A stretch of 64,000 nt of DNA from Micrasema longulum. Lineage: Eukaryota; Arthropoda; Insecta; Trichoptera; Brachycentridae. The notes under the pieces were generated by a model, which had not been told where the DNA came from, searched no databases, and saw only the letters and a list, made by a program, of their open reading frames with translations. The stretch covers positions 1 to 64,000 of the forward strand of contig JAGVSM010000883.1 of assembly GCA_022494885.1 (NCBI GenBank), read 5' to 3'. A program made the translations under genes and the position numbers. The number at the start of each line of letters is the position of its first letter. Positions within the stretch are counted from its first letter, which is position 1. Shown one piece after another: positions 45,126-55,195 of the stretch.

Positions 45126-45649
45126 ATAAATAAAACTATTAAGTGCAAAAGGTCGTGCAAATTGCCTTGCTAAACATCATCATCATTGTTGACTGTATGT
45201 TTCTATAAAATAAATAATAAACGGTTTAGCGAGTCGTTGTAACATAAATAACAATTATGTTTTCGATAGTTCACTAATGTTAGGAACACCGCGTGGTTAG
45301 GGCAAATAATGACACTTGGCGTACAATTATCTCCGTAGTTGAACACTGTAATTACAGGGTAGTTACAATGATAGTGCAACATATGTGCAAAACCTTGTCA
45401 TGTGCTTTAGAAACCGCACTCTACCTGAATACAATCAAACTTAAGTCTGCACAATGTTCAAGTTTTGGTTGGCTAATGCATAACGTACCCGTAAATTGCA
45501 TTTGCCATTTAATACAATATGTCACAGAACATTATAATATATACCGTTGGCGTCAGCAGAAACATAAATGCTTTAAGTATAAAATCAAAAATTATTTTAT
45601 ATTATCGATAAAAGGAAAATAAATAAAAAATATTTCTTGTACCTGTATT
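45126..45649. other. Unassigned; 109-codon plus-strand open frame
   Basis: The frame at 45293-45622 starts with ATG and is moderately balanced in composition, with several Cys and His but no regular zinc-finger spacing. It has no match to the LINE blocks here, no splice context I can defend and no neighbour to support it. It may be chance or part of an unknown element. Confidence 0.3.
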
Positions 45650-46395
45650 ATGTATTTATTTATTTGAGTACTTTATATACATACAAAATTTCCATGCCTT
45701 AGCATAACGGCGGGCATATTGCTTTTAGGCAATATTTTCCTAAACACCCAAAACGTTCAATTTAAGAATATCAGTGGTACACGAAGAAACTGTTTTATGA
45801 TATTTTAATTTTAAAACTATGTACGATAGATGCACAAACTTAATCCGTACATTATGTAACGCTGAGACAGGCATTATCGAAAAAATCGAGAAATGAGCTC
45901 TCAGCTGGTTTGGACATGTAGAGCGAATGGACAGCGAAAAAACAGCTAAGAATATATACAATGCGAATTTTGTTGAATGCAAAAAGAGAGGAAAACCGAG
46001 AGAGACATGGCATAACCGAATCTAACAAATACTTAAAGAGGGAGATATCGAAAGTCGGAATAATCGGCGCGCGTGCATGAAAAGGTGTATGAATGCAGAG
46101 AAAATGTATGAATGTAGCGTTATATCCTTTCTGCCTACTATTACGGAGAAATGGCGTGATGGTTTGTTGTTGTTGTTATTGTTGTTGTTGTCATTATAAA
46201 ACAAAATATTGATAAACATCTATATTATTGAAGAAATAAAAATTGACTAAATATCTGCACTTTACTATGAAAAAGGAAGTAAGGGAGTAAAGAAGGAAGA
46301 AAAGAGAAATAATTTTTTTTAAATATTCAGGAAGCAACATTTCATACGTGATTTAAATGTAAATACAGAAGGGGCGTCTCTGATATTCGTGGGTA
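45650..46395 (-). repeat. LINE-J9 3' end, split by an RTE-A insertion
   Basis: 45650-45772 carries the tail part ('tttatttatttgagtac', 'ggcgggcatattgc', 'aacacccaaaacgttcaa'); 46236-46395 carries the upstream part ('cactttactatgaaaaagg', 'gtaaatacagaaggggcg', 'tctctgat'). In copies 31228 and 32255 these adjoin. The RTE-A fragment 45775-46191 lies between them. Confidence 0.78.
45775..46191 (+). pseudogene. RTE-A LINE 3' fragment inserted in LINE-J9
   Basis: Plus-strand blocks: LIRTLCNAETGIIEKIEK, a stop, ALSWFGHVERMDSEKTAK, KRGKPRETWHNRI, a stop, QILKEGD, NNRRACMKRCMNAE, then a deletion, ending in a (GTT)n tail with one GTTATT (about 46163-46191). It is longer at the 5' end than the copy at 42955 because WFGHVERM is present. 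Stops and the deletion make it dead. Confidence 0.85.
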
Positions 46396-46670
46396 GATTA
46401 TTTTATTACCAAGCAGTTACTACCGAAAAAGATGAGGTAAAAAATAAGGCGATGAATGGGTATTGACTAAAACGAAAAGATAGCCCATGATGTGGTTGAG
46501 GTTGGAAGAGTTCTCTTAGATAAACAGGCGAAGTGGGATTATTCAAAATATTGTGAAGAATAAAATGTGAAAGTTCCTTCTATGCAAAATACTGAGCCAG
46601 TGTAGTTGCATGCGATATTTGGCTATGTGGTCAAATTTGTGAAGATTAAAGATATAACTTATTGTGTTCT

Positions 46671-47100
46671 TTATTTATTATATAAATAAAACAAGAGTGA
46701 TACTTTAATCCACAAATTTGGAATATCCAGTGACCGGTTTCATCGCTTTCGCGACATCTTCGAGACTGGTATATTTATTAAAAAGTAAAATGTATTTATA
46801 CAGAACAGAGGTAAGGATACATAATTCAAAGTTATATGTAAGTAAATTAAATATAGTTATTTTTATCTAAAGGATCATTATGAACAAATTTTCTTTGGGT
46901 TAACTAATGAATTGATATAATGCTATTTTAATGAGTTCAAGTATTTTATTTTATTTTTGGTGTCCCATCCTTCGTGAGTGTGAATGATGAAACCGGTCAC
47001 TGGATATTCCAAATTTGTCGATTAAAGTATCACTCTTGTTTTATTTATATAATAAATAACAATGAACTTCCATCAAGAATTTTCACTTACAAACTTAAGT
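46671..47100. mobile_element. Penelope-like element remnant with inverted arms and 10-bp target duplication
   Basis: Two 74-base arms, 46671-46744 and 46986-47059, are near-perfect inverted copies ('ttatttattatataaataaa' at the outer side, 'gatgaaaccggtcactgg' at the inner side). ATTGTGTTCT stands immediately left (46661-46670) and right (47101-47110), as a target duplication would. The inner-arm word GAAACCGGTC and the adjacent hammerhead-like fold on the minus strand are hallmarks of the terminal repeats of Penelope-like retroelements, which encode a reverse transcriptase with a GIY-YIG endonuclease when complete. Neither enzyme is encoded here; this is a non-autonomous or collapsed copy. 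Confidence 0.75.
46727..46769 (-). ncRNA. Type I hammerhead-ribozyme-like motif in a PLE end
   Basis: On the minus strand the order is CCAGT (stem I), CTCGAAGA (box C core, one extra C against CUGAAGA), GTCGC-GAAA-GCGAT (5-bp stem II with tetraloop), GAAA (second core box), CCGGTC with cleavage expected after GTC, then ACTGG closing stem I perfectly. CCGG is a palindrome, so stem III would form best between two copies, as described for PLE hammerheads. The extra base in the first core box may weaken or abolish cleavage. Confidence 0.72.
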
Positions 47101-47110
47101 ATTGTGTTCT

Positions 47111-47349
47111 GTTGCGAAGATTTAAGATATAACTTACTAATGTTAATAGTATAATGTTTTTCTGTTACCTATAAAACACACAGATAATAAATTAGAATAA
47201 CAAAAATAGAACAATTAATATGAACAGTTTATATCAATAATTTATTAAGCAAAATAGCAACATTTTCAAGCCTTTTTTTTAAATCAAATATTTTGTCCCA
47301 AAAAAGAAACCGTAAACTGACTACAAAGTAAGCAAAACAAAATATTAAA
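47111..47349. other. Spacer
   Basis: A+T rich. 'gaagatttaagatataactta' near 47117 repeats 'gaagattaaagatataactta' on the left side of the PLE (about 46641), a small local duplication. Confidence 0.4.
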
Positions 47350-47700
47350 GCAAGAATATGACCTCCGTTATCAATCAGCAACTAAAAAACTCTTTGAAGA
47401 AATTAAATAATAAATTGTGTCTGAATTTTCGATACAAGAATTTATATATAAATAAGTGAATTATGTAATTGTTGACAAAGAACTAAAACTTGAAAAAAAT
47501 AGAGTAAACACGGACACAATACCCGAATATCAGAACAATATTACATAAAACATTATAAAATGAGACAAGCACAGTCGAGACTAAAAAACCGGGGACTGCA
47601 ATTTTATAATAAACTACAGACAAAACTTAGAGACTCAGAACTACAAAAGTTTTAACACTATTATTTACAAAAAATATATATTTAAAAATAAAACAAATAT
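47350..47700 (+). pseudogene. LINE-J5 C-terminal fragment
   Basis: Plus strand, in several frames: VDKELKLEKNRVNTDTIPEY, then TRQAQSRLKNRGLQFYNKLQ, then LRDSELQKF. This parallels the LINE-J5 copy at 44655-45125 ('EELKLKKN', 'GQSRLINHGLKLYNKLPD'). At least two frameshifts break it. Confidence 0.72.
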
Positions 47701-47934
47701 TTTTCTAAATGAGTGTAATTAGTACCACTTTATAGATGAATTTAAAATTCAAAAGTAAGAATAAAAATGTTTAATATAATTTGGGAAAAATAAGTTCATT
47801 TTACTCGTAATAATAATATGATCAAAAGTAAAATGCTCAATGGAGTTTTTGGTTTAGAAAAATATTAGATTGGGTCAGACAAATGGAACATTTTGTATAT
47901 TTTCCTATCGAGGCGTGATCGAAAATCTTTCATC
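47701..47934. other. Unassigned spacer
   Basis: Nothing recognised. Confidence 0.3.
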
Positions 47935-48095
47935 TCTGGCGACACTGACAGTTTGCAGCTTCCAATAGGACGAGTGACGTGACTTGACGTCATCGTGTGA
48001 CGTAAACGTCCCGTGATGACGTGGTATGTGATTGAAATTCTAGTAGACGCCATTTTGTCTGAGAGATATAATCAAAACCGACGCTGGCGTCACCA
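47935..48095. promoter_or_regulatory. Cluster of ACGT/CRE-like sites in a less A+T-rich islet
   Basis: TGACGTCA lies at 47985-47992, with further TGACGT/ACGTCA-type cores close by (near 47974, 47998, 48006 and 48017), four or five in about 50 bases. GCCATTTTG follows at about 48049-48057, resembling a YY1/PHO-type site. The block could be a promoter or enhancer, or the 5' regulatory end of a transposon. No gene start can be assigned. Confidence 0.35.
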
Positions 48096-48522
48096 GCAGT
48101 CATATTAATGGAAATTCATAATTTAAACACCCAATCAATCACACTGTACTTAATTAAATGATTAGAATATTACGTTAATATACTGTAGGTTAACATTAAG
48201 TGGTACATTATTATTTAAATTAAAATTAAAACGCTTCATTCTTACCCTTTAACATTTTATTTTTTATTTACCGACCCCGTTCGAAGTAAAGCTACACAAG
48301 ATTTCTTATCAAGGTTTTATTTAAAAACAAACAGGCAACAGTCTGCTGTCGCCGACGGTTACTTACTACCTTCGGGCCTCGTTTCTCAAGCAGTGTGAAA
48401 TTTCACCCCTTTGATCCTCACAATATATTTGTTGCTGTTCGGAGTTTAAAATAATAATTTGTCAGTCAGAGTAATGCTACCAAAACCAGAAGAAATTTGC
48501 AAATATAATACACTGAATATCC
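48096..48522. other. Unassigned
   Basis: Nothing recognised; composition is moderately A+T rich. Confidence 0.3.
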
Positions 48523-48690
48523 CGGCAGTTTCTGTGGTGTAGTTTTTAAGAAAATTGACTTACACAAAGTAAGTTCCAGGTTCGATTCCCGTTGAGAACA
48601 CAGAAATTACATGCGATTTTTCTCAAACCTTGGTAGTGCTGTAAAACACTACTGTAATTGGGCATCAAGGCCAGTTGTGGTGCAGAAAAA
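48523..48690 (+). mobile_element. SINE-A copy 4
   Basis: Plus strand: CGGCAGTTTCTGTGGTGTAG (A box), CCAGGTTCGATTCCCGTTG (B box, near 48580), 'gagaacacagaaatta', 'tctcaaaccttggtagtg', 'actgtaattgggcatcaagg' and the end 'ccagttgtggtgcag'. It is the only full plus-strand copy here. Confidence 0.85.
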
Positions 48691-49499
48691 ACTATTTAAA
48701 AAAAAAATCGATAAGTAAACAATTAACATAAAAAAGCGAAAAAGAGGCAATTCAAAATAATAACAGTGCGAGCTATCGCCAACCCTACCGATTTTAATCG
48801 AAATTCTACCGAATTTGAAACTTTTAAATTTTTCCGTAGAACTTTTTTTTACTATTTATTTGTCCCCAATATAGGCAATCTACTTTTTAATCCTACGCTT
48901 ACTTTTTTCTGTTTGCTCAGTCAGCTGCCTTTTCGGCAATCTGTTTATTAGTATTAATACTTATAAAGATAAGCAGTAGTACAAAATACATACATTGATT
49001 GGTTAGTATTGGTAAAGAGTGATTTCCTGTTATTTTCAAACTTGATGAATTCAAATCATGTTATTTCTCTTCATAAGTTCGTAGTTCCTATTATGGAATA
49101 TCAGCAGATCACTTAATATAAATGAAACGTTTTGTTCACCTATAACTATTTTCTGCTCAAATTTTAGCGATTAGTAATTATTATTTTATCATTAAGCTTA
49201 AAATTACTTAAATAACAGTAAAACAGTTTTTAGAGTAGTGTGGCAAAGTACTTGTCACTTCCCTTCCCCTTCCTCACCCCCCCACACGAAAATCATAAAT
49301 TGTGAAACTGTTTCTTAAAAAACAGCTTTTGGCAGGGTTAATTAATTTTTGTGAAACCGTTTCAGCTGAAAACGAATCTTCTGAAATCTACCGATTTATT
49401 TCCTGAATCTACCGATTTGAGCTTGATGGAGATTGGCAACTGAGCTTAGGGACCCGTTTAATTAGAATTGCGGATGCTCTATATATTAGTTTTCCATAC
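48691..49499. other. Unassigned; repeated CTACCGATTT words
   Basis: CTACCGATT occurs at about 48784, 49388 and 49412. The 61-codon frame (48766-48951) covers the first and is not recognised. A run 'cacccccccacac' lies near 49275. Confidence 0.35.
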
Positions 49500-49795
49500 T
49501 ACAAATGTTTTTTTTTTATATATTTTTTTTATTTTTTGTTTTTTTTACAATATACACAAGAGGTGAAATAGAGTTTACAAAAAATAAAAGATAATTACAA
49601 AGCAATGAAATACATTTTAACAGTAAAAATAGTATAAAAAAAAACCCACAAAGGCATTGCCTGTTTGTGGGTATACAAGAAATATTTATGAATTTTTTTT
49701 GCTCCTATAATAAGAAGACAGGTATAATATTTTTGTGCAATAAAAGAAGAGAAAAGAAAATATTCTGTAAAATATTATTTAAGAACCTTAGCGGT
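49500..49795 (-). repeat. Repeat U1, second copy
   Basis: Reverse-oriented partner of 17505-17735. The shared words include 'tttgctcctataataag', 'gacaggtataatattttt' and 'aaaatattctg'. Poly(T) at 49509-49553 is the reversed A-rich tail. Confidence 0.7.
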
Positions 49796-49837
49796 TCAAA
49801 CGTTAAATATTAATAATAAAAAAAAAACTACTTATTA

Positions 49838-50030
49838 TAAACATATAACAACAGAGATGAAGAACATTTAAGAGAAGGTAATACAGAAGTCTAGGCATCT
49901 ACAGGACTTATGACCTGCCAATGGCTGGTTTAAGTGGCCACTTTACACACTGTGTAACATTCACCATGCTGCCCATATTTGACCATCTATATTCCTTCAT
50001 TTTTTTTCATCCGTTGATGTTTGTGAAGTA
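49838..50030 (-). repeat. SAT357 half copy
   Basis: Runs from 'aacaacagagatgaagaac' through 'aagtctaggcatctacag' and 'tttaagtggccactttacac' to 'gttgatgtttgtgaagta'. Confidence 0.85.
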
Positions 50031-50394
50031 TGACATACACTATGATAATCCAAATGCCAAATAAAGACAGATTATTTTATTTATTTATATATTTTTAGTT
50101 CACAAACAGTAAAAAATATCATAATATTAATACAATTTATAAAATAAAAATAGTTACACTAAACATTTTTCACCAATTTTATGTGAACACCAATAGTCAC
50201 AAAAGAAAAAAATAAATAAAAATGGACCAAAATTTAGTTTTCATCAAATGTAATTAAAGCAGTTATTCGAATTTATATAAGATTTATTTTATTAAAATTT
50301 AATGTAAGATAGGTGCAATTTATAATATCGAAAATAATTTGACTAGATTATTAATAAAGTCTCGTATTAGTAATAATTTTAAATAAATAAAAAC
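50031..50394. other. Unassigned A+T-rich DNA
   Basis: Possibly a reversed LINE tail ('attttatttatttatat' near 50074). No coding blocks. Confidence 0.35.
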
Positions 50395-50935
50395 ACAAAC
50401 ATCACTCTGTTAGAATTAAAATCTACACTTAAATGCATTATGTAACTTGGTAGACATTATAATAATAAATATGTACATCTCCCTTTGGGTTTTGGATGTT
50501 GATTTGCATGTTGGTTTAATTGGTATCCTGACGAAGAGACGGGTACGTCTCAAAACCGATAGACATAGAAAAGTCGTTAAGTGGTTGTATGCAAATATTT
50601 AATAACATTTAATAAATATGTACATCTTTCTTCCCTTCCTTATCCTCTCTTCAAGCATCCTTGTCCTTATCCCGCCCAATTTACAATAACTTACTGTTTA
50701 AAAAAGAATTATAAAAATATTTGATAATGAAAAATATTTACGAGTACATGGAAACATCATTTTTATATGTATTAACTTATTTGTATTTATTTTATATGTA
50801 ATATATTTTCTTTACTAACTTTGTGTATTTTGTTGAAATCTGTTATTAGTTCTGAGTTTAAACACTATATCTGTTTGTTGACTATAAATATGTATGTAAA
50901 ACTGTTGGTTCCTCAAATAAAATAAAATTAAAAAT
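50395..50935 (+). pseudogene. LINE-J4 3' end, split by a PLE insertion
   Basis: Left part 50395-50480 matches 40610-40705 ('acatcactctgttagaatt', 'gtaacttggtagacattata'); right part 50611-50935 matches the rest of the J4 3' UTR ('ccttatcctctcttcaagc', 'atcccgcccaattta', 'ctgttattagttctgag'). The 130 bp between them are a PLE terminal repeat. Confidence 0.85.
50481..50610 (+). mobile_element. PLE terminal repeat with hammerhead-like motif, 17-bp target duplication
   Basis: AATAAATATGTACATCT flanks the element at 50464-50480 and 50611-50627. Inside are CTGACGA (50528-50534), a perfect GAGACG-GGTA-CGTCTC stem II (50536-50551), AAAA where GAAA is expected (50552-50555), CCGATA and GACAT. Stem I (TATC against GACA) is weak. 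The lost G and altered CCGGT suggest it no longer cleaves. Related ends: 54930, 59578 and 61000. Confidence 0.78.
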
Positions 50936-51569
50936 AAATTAAATATCATTCAACTTATTAAATTGGCATGTTCCTACATGTCATTTTTTTTAAATATTGA
51001 ATATAATGTAATTAAAACAGTAACTTGACTCCCAATTTCCACACACCCAACGCATACACTTCGTACTACGATTTATCCTAAAAGCTTCGTCATTTATTCA
51101 TTGGTTTTATTGAGCTTTTATCTTTATCGGAAATATAAACTTTTTTAGTAGTCTTTAAATTTACATATTGTAATAAAAATCAAAGGGTATTAGAATTATA
51201 GCAGAAATCGTTAGATGAAGCTTTATAACAAGTTATATCATTCTTTTTTTGAAAGTCCTTGACGAAATTGGAAACTTTTCAACATGGTTTCGGTAATTTG
51301 AAATAAATTCTTATAACTCGAATACTTCACAATATAATTTTATTCAATTTGTATTAGTTATTGAACATTCTTAATGGAATTTCATTTTTATTGTATTAGA
51401 AAGTTTGATATTGTAGCATATCATCGCTGCATCGGCAATGTCTGTAAGTAGCAATGTAAAATTGTAAAGAAAATTGATAAAACAATCTACCTTTTGATGA
51501 CTGCTTTTGTTAAATGTTTTTTTTTGAATAAAAACGAAAAAAATAGTTATTTAATATTTAAATTTGAAT
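50936..51569. other. Unassigned A+T-rich DNA
   Basis: Nothing recognised. Confidence 0.35.
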
Positions 51570-51750
51570 CTAGTTGTGGTCCCGTGGCTAGTGTCTTGGA
51601 CTCACGGCTAAGAGGTCGATGGTTCGAATTCTACTCTACCCCAACTTGATTCCCATTTACTAATACTGAGTTATTTACAACTCGTGGCAAATGGCCCCTA
51701 AAATTAAATATTTGGGTAAATCAAAAGAACGCAAATATTTCTTTTAAAAA
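51570..51750 (+). mobile_element. SINE-C copy 3
   Basis: Plus strand: AGTTGTGGTCCCGTGGCTAG (A box), 'tcttggactcacggctaag', GGTTCGAATTCTAC (B box, near 51619), 'ccaacttgattcccatttac', 'ttatttacaactcgtgg', 'aaatatttgggtaaatc'. It is the fullest SINE-C copy. Confidence 0.85.
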
Positions 51751-52054
51751 AAATTAAAAAATGCCATTAAAACATATTTTTAAATTATATTAACGGAATA
51801 ATTTTGTAGGTTGTCATATAAATTAAAAATATTTGGTACACTTTTACTCAATCGTTTTACCAAACAGCGCTTTTATCTTCTAACGTCTAAAATATTTTTT
51901 AATGCATTTTTTTGTTTATTTCCTTAAAGTTTCTTCTAGATCTAGCTAAATAATGAATAGTTTACTAAAAACCCATATTTAAGAGAAATTCAAACTCTCA
52001 TAACGACAATCATTTCTCATAGTTCCATCTTCAATATAAATATTATTTAAGGAC
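51751..52054. other. Unassigned spacer
   Basis: Nothing recognised. Confidence 0.3.
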
Positions 52055-52450
52055 AATTAGGATAAAGAACATTTTAGAGAAATGAATATAGAAGTCTAGG
52101 CATCTACGGGGATTTTGACTTGTCATTATCTGGCTTATGTTTAAACATTTATATTCCTTCAATTTTTCCATCTTTTGTGTTTCTGAAGATAAAGAGCTGA
52201 AACCTTTATTGATGTGTTTGAGATTCATCTGATTGAATTATTTCACTCATATACTACCACTGAAAACATTTTTGAATTTTTATACCTCTTTCTGGACCAG
52301 GTGGTTTCATCTACAATGTTTTGAGTTTGTGTAAATTTTTGTAGACGAGAACTGGATTCAACCCCTTTGGAAGCTGTTAATATTAACATATTACATCAGA
52401 GATGAAGAACATTTTAGTTAAGTGAATATAGAAGTCTAGGCATCTACAGC
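52055..52450 (-). repeat. SAT357, one internally deleted unit plus the start of the next
   Basis: 'gaagaac-attttag' and 'agaagtctaggcatctac' occur at 52066 and again at 52406. The 340-bp spacing is explained by a deletion near 52135 that removes the 'ttaagtggccac...gtaacattcac' block. The second unit breaks off after 'catctacag'. Confidence 0.88.
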
Positions 52451-53925
52451 GCAATTATATGATAGAGCATACAATTAGGAATAGTCCAGAAACCGCATAC
52501 GCACATCAAACAGAAGGTGACTAAATTACTCATTAATAAGTAGGTTTACGTTTTGACCCATTAGTTTCTTTGTAGATGTTGTTCAGTACGCAACTCCTGA
52601 TTTAATTTCAACTATGCCATGTTGTGTCTTTTTAAAGTGTAGAAATACTTCTAGGATCTTAAAGAAACAGGATGCAACTACATTTTATGTGTAATTAGCA
52701 AATTAATGTTTACGTAGCAAATGCATTACTTAAAAATTGAATTATTCTTCCATCTGTGAGATTGTCGAAAAAACAAAATGAACATTTCGTTAGTGTTCCC
52801 AGCGTACTAAAATTGTTAACCCTACTGTGTTCATCCAATGAGAGAACCAATGAAAATTTGACCTGGATCAAACAATTCTGTGGTTGGCATTTGACCGACA
52901 TTATCTTTAAAACATCAAATATTATTTAACATGATATGAAAATATCCGTTTTATGTGAAATAAAACTTGTTTTATATCTTAAGTTTAAAGTTCAATTATT
53001 CAATTACTCTTATTAAATGACCCTTTACTTATCTACTCTGATGTATCAATTAATATTTCCGAGTGCATAATAAAATTTAAGAGAAATTAACAGATTCCTT
53101 TTTTTTACCTTTTACATTTGTGTTGAAATTATGTTTTTTCCCATCGTTCAACATAACGCGGCGACATCACGAATGCGCGCGGCGAAAGTGAGGCATAGTT
53201 GGGGAATTATTGGACTCAGTCCGATGTATTCAAATATGATTCTACGCTCCTTCTGGACTATTCTTAATTCTATTTGATAGAGATTTATTATATGAGTTTT
53301 TTTAAGAAATAAATTTAAATAGCTTATTTTTTATGTAAAGCATATTTTTTTTCCATTTTAAATTACAAATATTTGATCTTACATACAAACTTCAAATATA
53401 TATCTTTTGTTGATCTCTATCGTATTCTTCCAGCTTTTAATGTATTTACGTTATAGATACCCACACAGACAGTACGTTTATGTAGAATTTCGTTTTGTTT
53501 ATGTAGTTTTATGTTGTTTTCGTTTTTTTGTAAAAAACTTAAAAACATACACGTGTCGGGGTATACCTTAAAGGTGTATGAAAGGAATGCGATAGTGTAT
53601 TGTGACGCCGACCGGTCCGAAATTCCCGAATATACTATATCTATAAATATCAAAACCCCAATTTTCATCAAAACTCAACGCAGCGTCAAAATATATTACC
53701 ACATTCCTATCATGCGCTTTCAACAAAGTACTCGACTATAAATTATAACAGAGAGAAAAAATGTTAAAAAATAAACAGGCATCTTCAGACTGGTAATTTT
53801 TTCTGTCCGTCGAGTTTTATTAAGAAAACTGAAATATTTTATGTGTATTAACCATTTGCTTTCACTTAAAATACACACATTATGTGTATTTTATATGGTC
53901 ACATAAATATTATGTAAACAATACA
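52451..53925. other. Unassigned; short CpG-rich block at 53150-53215
   Basis: 'cgcggcgacatcacgaatg' and 'cgcgcggcg' near 53160-53190 stand out. Overlapping open frames at 53417-53741 (both strands, 76-84 codons) are unrecognised, and neither strand is clearly favoured. Confidence 0.35.
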
Positions 53926-54125
53926 CATCCGTCCGCATAGCGATCTTACCCTCACAATAATAACAAGCAGCGTGACAGCTGTTGCGCCCCGGGCTAATGC
54001 AATGTGTAATCTGAAACCCATTTGTCCCGCAAATATTACACCCGTGCACAGACATCCTACAAAACTGTCGCACATAGCGGCCACGCTACCAACTGTCACC
54101 GTCAAGGTGCAGAGTGACCATGGAA
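53926..54125. other. Less A+T-rich islet, all frames open; possible exon or regulatory element
   Basis: Both strands are open over about 180 bases. On the minus strand one frame gives CNICGTNGFQITHC, the C-x2-C-x4-x-x4-C spacing of a zinc knuckle but with Phe in the His place, followed by more Cys/His, and AGG|GTAAGA (near 53950) resembles a splice donor. Another minus frame and a plus frame also read through. I cannot choose between an exon, a transposon piece and a non-coding element. Confidence 0.25.
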
Positions 54126-54929
54126 CTTAACAATTTTGGGAATGATATTTTTTTTATATAACCTTATTCAGAAACAAGTACATTATTTCGAGGCTTTGTT
54201 GATATAATGCATTAAGTTATTAAAACAAGTTCCGAAATAATTGCAATTAAGGCTTTTTTATTCTTTTGACGTATTATTTATCCAACATACAATTATTTTC
54301 TTCAAAGCTTTGTAATAATAATTTTTATTCTAGGAATAGCATAAAATTTGAAATTAACATCTCGCACCTACATTTAAAAATATTTTAAATATATAAAATT
54401 AGTTCGACGATAAAAAATACATCGTATATACACATGTCAATATTTATAATATATGCATTTAAACAAAATTAACAAATGTAAATATGAATATTTGAGTTAA
54501 CAGAAAGCCATATATCCATCCATAGGTCTGTCTTCGCCATTACTATCCCAAAAGTATTTCCTCCTTCAAATTAAATTTATTAGAAATATCAGTTGGCACT
54601 CCCCGTCCCTCTTTACATGTTGATGCACTTGATTCACGATCTCTTCTTTACACTGTGTAGCGGTCGTCAAATAATTTTCCATTGAATATTGTATAATTAG
54701 GCTTTGTTTCAGTCAAGCATACCAAGTTAAAGTTATACTTAAAGAATTTATTATTTTAGAATTTAGTAACGATATGGCAAGTCAAAAATCTGTCACTTAA
54801 ATTCCAACTAATCTAAACCAAAATGTTCTAGACATATTATTCATAATATACCTAATATCCGTAAACGTTTTTCATTACTCATAACACCGCATACCTAGTT
54901 TAAATGTGTTTTTTAAAATTATTTATACT
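54126..54929. other. Unassigned A+T-rich DNA
   Basis: Nothing recognised. Confidence 0.35.
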
Positions 54930-55160
54930 AAAAGTATTCACTTTGAGGTCAAACATTTTAATAAATGTAAGTAAATATAAGTTTACAACCATTTACCGAC
55001 TTTTTGTGTCCACCAGTTTCAAGATGTGCCTGGCATGTCCGGATATGGTGGTGTAAATACTATTTATACTACGCTAATGATAAAAGTGAATGTCTATTTT
55101 AATATTTGCATGTGGGTCTAGAAGAAACGAGCACGTTTTAAAACTGGTAGACAAAAAAAT
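54930..55160. mobile_element. Two PLE terminal-repeat pieces in inverted arrangement
   Basis: 54930-55040 matches the minus-strand PLE end at 59578 ('ttgaggtcaaacatttta', 'ccgactttttgtgtccacc', GAAACTGG on the minus strand). 55110-55155 is plus-strand: GGTCTAGAAGAAACGAGCAC, then GTTTTAAAACTGGTAGAC, a hammerhead-like order with GTC/GAC closing stem I and AACG/CGTT as stem II. An RTE-B LINE follows immediately. Confidence 0.55.
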
Positions 55161-55195
55161 TAAACTTGATCTAGGTATAGAAGTGAACTTCCCCC

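Noticed and set aside
45293..45622. 109-codon plus-strand frame
   Set aside because: No homology I can recognise and no splice or promoter context; kept only as an unassigned stretch.
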